Of a DNA stretch of 5,658 nt, positions 4,805-5,658 are shown piece by piece. The stretch comes from Woeseiaceae bacterium (GTDB lineage: Bacteria > Pseudomonadota > Gammaproteobacteria > Steroidobacterales > Woeseiaceae), in the NCBI GenBank assembly GCA_013138675.1, contig WTCH01000111.1, positions 1-5,658 of the forward strand, written 5' to 3'. Position 1 is the first letter of the stretch. Every line of letters starts with the position of its first letter. The position numbers and the translations under genes are program-made. The notes beneath the pieces were generated by a model. The model did not search any database, was not told the DNA's origin, and worked only from the letters and a program-made list of their open reading frames with translations.

Positions 4805-5658
4805 ATGAGCATACTGGTCAACAAAGACAGCAAAATCATCTGCCAGGGCATAACAGGAAGCCAGGGCACCTTTCATACTGAGCAGTGCATCGAGTACGGC
4901 ACCAAGGTCGTTGGCGGCGTGACGCCCGGGCGTGGCGGCCAGGAACACCTGGGCGTGCCCGTGTTTAACACGATGCGCGACGCCGTCGATGAGACGGATG
5001 CCGATGTCAGCATGGTTCTTGTGCCGCCGCCGTTTGCTGCAGATGCGATTCTCGAGGCCGCCGACGCAGGCGTGAAACTCATCGTCTGCATTACCGAAGG
5101 CATTCCGGTACTCGACATGGTGAAGGTCAAATCAGCGTTGCGTGATTATGAATGCCGCCTGATCGGGCCGAACTGCCCCGGCATCATCACGCCGGAGCAG
5201 TGCAAGATCGGCATCATGCCCGGCTTCATACACAAGCCCGGCCGCATCGGCGTTGTCTCTCGCTCAGGCACATTGACCTACGAAGCCGTCTACCAGACCA
5301 CGGTGAATGACCTGGGACAGACCACGTGCATTGGTATCGGCGGGGATCCGGTGCGCGGTATGGATTTCATCGATTGCCTGGAGCTGTTCGAGGCAGACCC
5401 GGACACAGATGGCGTTATCATGGTTGGCGAGATCGGCGGAACCGATGAAGAAGCTGCAGCCGAATTTATTCAATCAAATGTCACGAAACCTGTGGTGGCC
5501 TACATTGCCGGCGTTACGGCGCCCCCGGGCAAGCGCATGGGGCATGCCGGTGCGATCATAGCGGGTGGGGAGGGGACCGCCGAAGACAAGTTCAAAGCGC
5601 TCGATAAAGCCGGGGACGCGACGGGACGCTCACGGGCTGAACTAGGCGACAGGATGTG
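4805..5658 (+). CDS. sucD: Succinyl-CoA synthetase, alpha subunit (3' end cut by window)
   Basis: 284 codons are visible and the frame is open at the window edge. E. coli SucD has 289 residues, so only about the last five to ten are missing. The alpha subunit binds CoA and carries the phosphohistidine intermediate. Visible signatures are the CoA-binding Rossmann loop CQGITGSQGTFH (13-24), GGVTPGRGG (37-45), the conserved GPNCPG (121-126), VSRSGTLTYE (151-160), Glu209 in GEIGG, and the active-site His247 in KRMGHAGAIIAGG (counting Met1; His246 in E. coli numbering). The start at 4805 matches the family N-terminus (MSIL-NK-). Subunits assemble with SucC one to one, so the two genes normally sit tightly coupled; here they are 170 bases apart. 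No internal promoter is obvious in the gap, so readthrough from sucC is likely. Confidence 0.98.
   Translation, partial: MSILVNKDSKIICQGITGSQGTFHTEQCIEYGTKVVGGVTPGRGGQEHLGVPVFNTMRDAVDETDADVSMVLVPPPFAADAILEAADAGVKLIVCITEGIPVLDMVKVKSALRDYECRLIGPNCPGIITPEQCKIGIMPGFIHKPGRIGVVSRSGTLTYEAVYQTTVNDLGQTTCIGIGGDPVRGMDFIDCLELFEADPDTDGVIMVGEIGGTDEEAAAEFIQSNVTKPVVAYIAGVTAPPGKRMGHAGAIIAGGEGTAEDKFKALDKAGDATGRSRAELGDRM

Noticed and set aside
4226..4948. 240-codon open frame on the minus strand across sucC, the REP array and sucD
   Set aside because: It runs antisense to two highly conserved genes and through repeat DNA; the translation is low-complexity and unlike any protein I know.

Overview
The window looks like chromosomal DNA from a gammaproteobacterium. 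It carries type IV pilus regulatory genes beside the succinyl-CoA synthetase genes, and the proteins resemble PilR, PilS, SucC and SucD of Pseudomonas and Xanthomonas-type bacteria. From memory, pilR-pilS next to sucC-sucD is an arrangement found in Xanthomonadales; no search was run. The GTAG-type REP repeats seen here are also familiar from Pseudomonas and Stenotrophomonas relatives. No phage, transposase or CRISPR genes are visible.

Layout, left to right. Positions 1-33 (minus strand) hold the first 11 codons of a type IV pilin gene, including the prepilin cleavage site. Positions 34-314 are non-coding but dense with signals. Read toward the pilin gene, they contain a GTAG repeat just behind pilR, a cluster of TGTC motifs with a perfect palindrome (probable PilR activator site), an exact match to the IHF consensus, an exact -24/-12 sigma54 promoter, a stem-loop at the predicted 5' end of the mRNA, and a Shine-Dalgarno sequence. 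Next, on the minus strand, come pilR (315-1628, sigma54 activator) and pilS (1625-3250, membrane histidine kinase), which overlap by ATGA. Positions 3251-3473 form a divergent intergenic region. On the plus strand sucC (3474-4634) is followed by a 170-base gap with three tandem GTAG-REP hairpins, and then by sucD (4805 to the window end, lacking only its last few codons).

How the parts work together. PilS should sense a membrane signal (pilin in P. aeruginosa) and phosphorylate PilR. PilR-P should bind upstream of the pilin gene and, aided by IHF bending, open the sigma54 promoter. The whole circuit of sensor, regulator, DNA sites and target gene start therefore lies in about 3.2 kb. SucC and SucD form the succinyl-CoA synthetase of the TCA cycle and have no obvious functional tie to pili.

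I see no clearly new biological system. The points most worth a second look are the complete sigma54/IHF/activator-site module in front of the pilin gene, and the three-unit REP array with covarying, nested stems that separates two genes encoding equimolar subunits.
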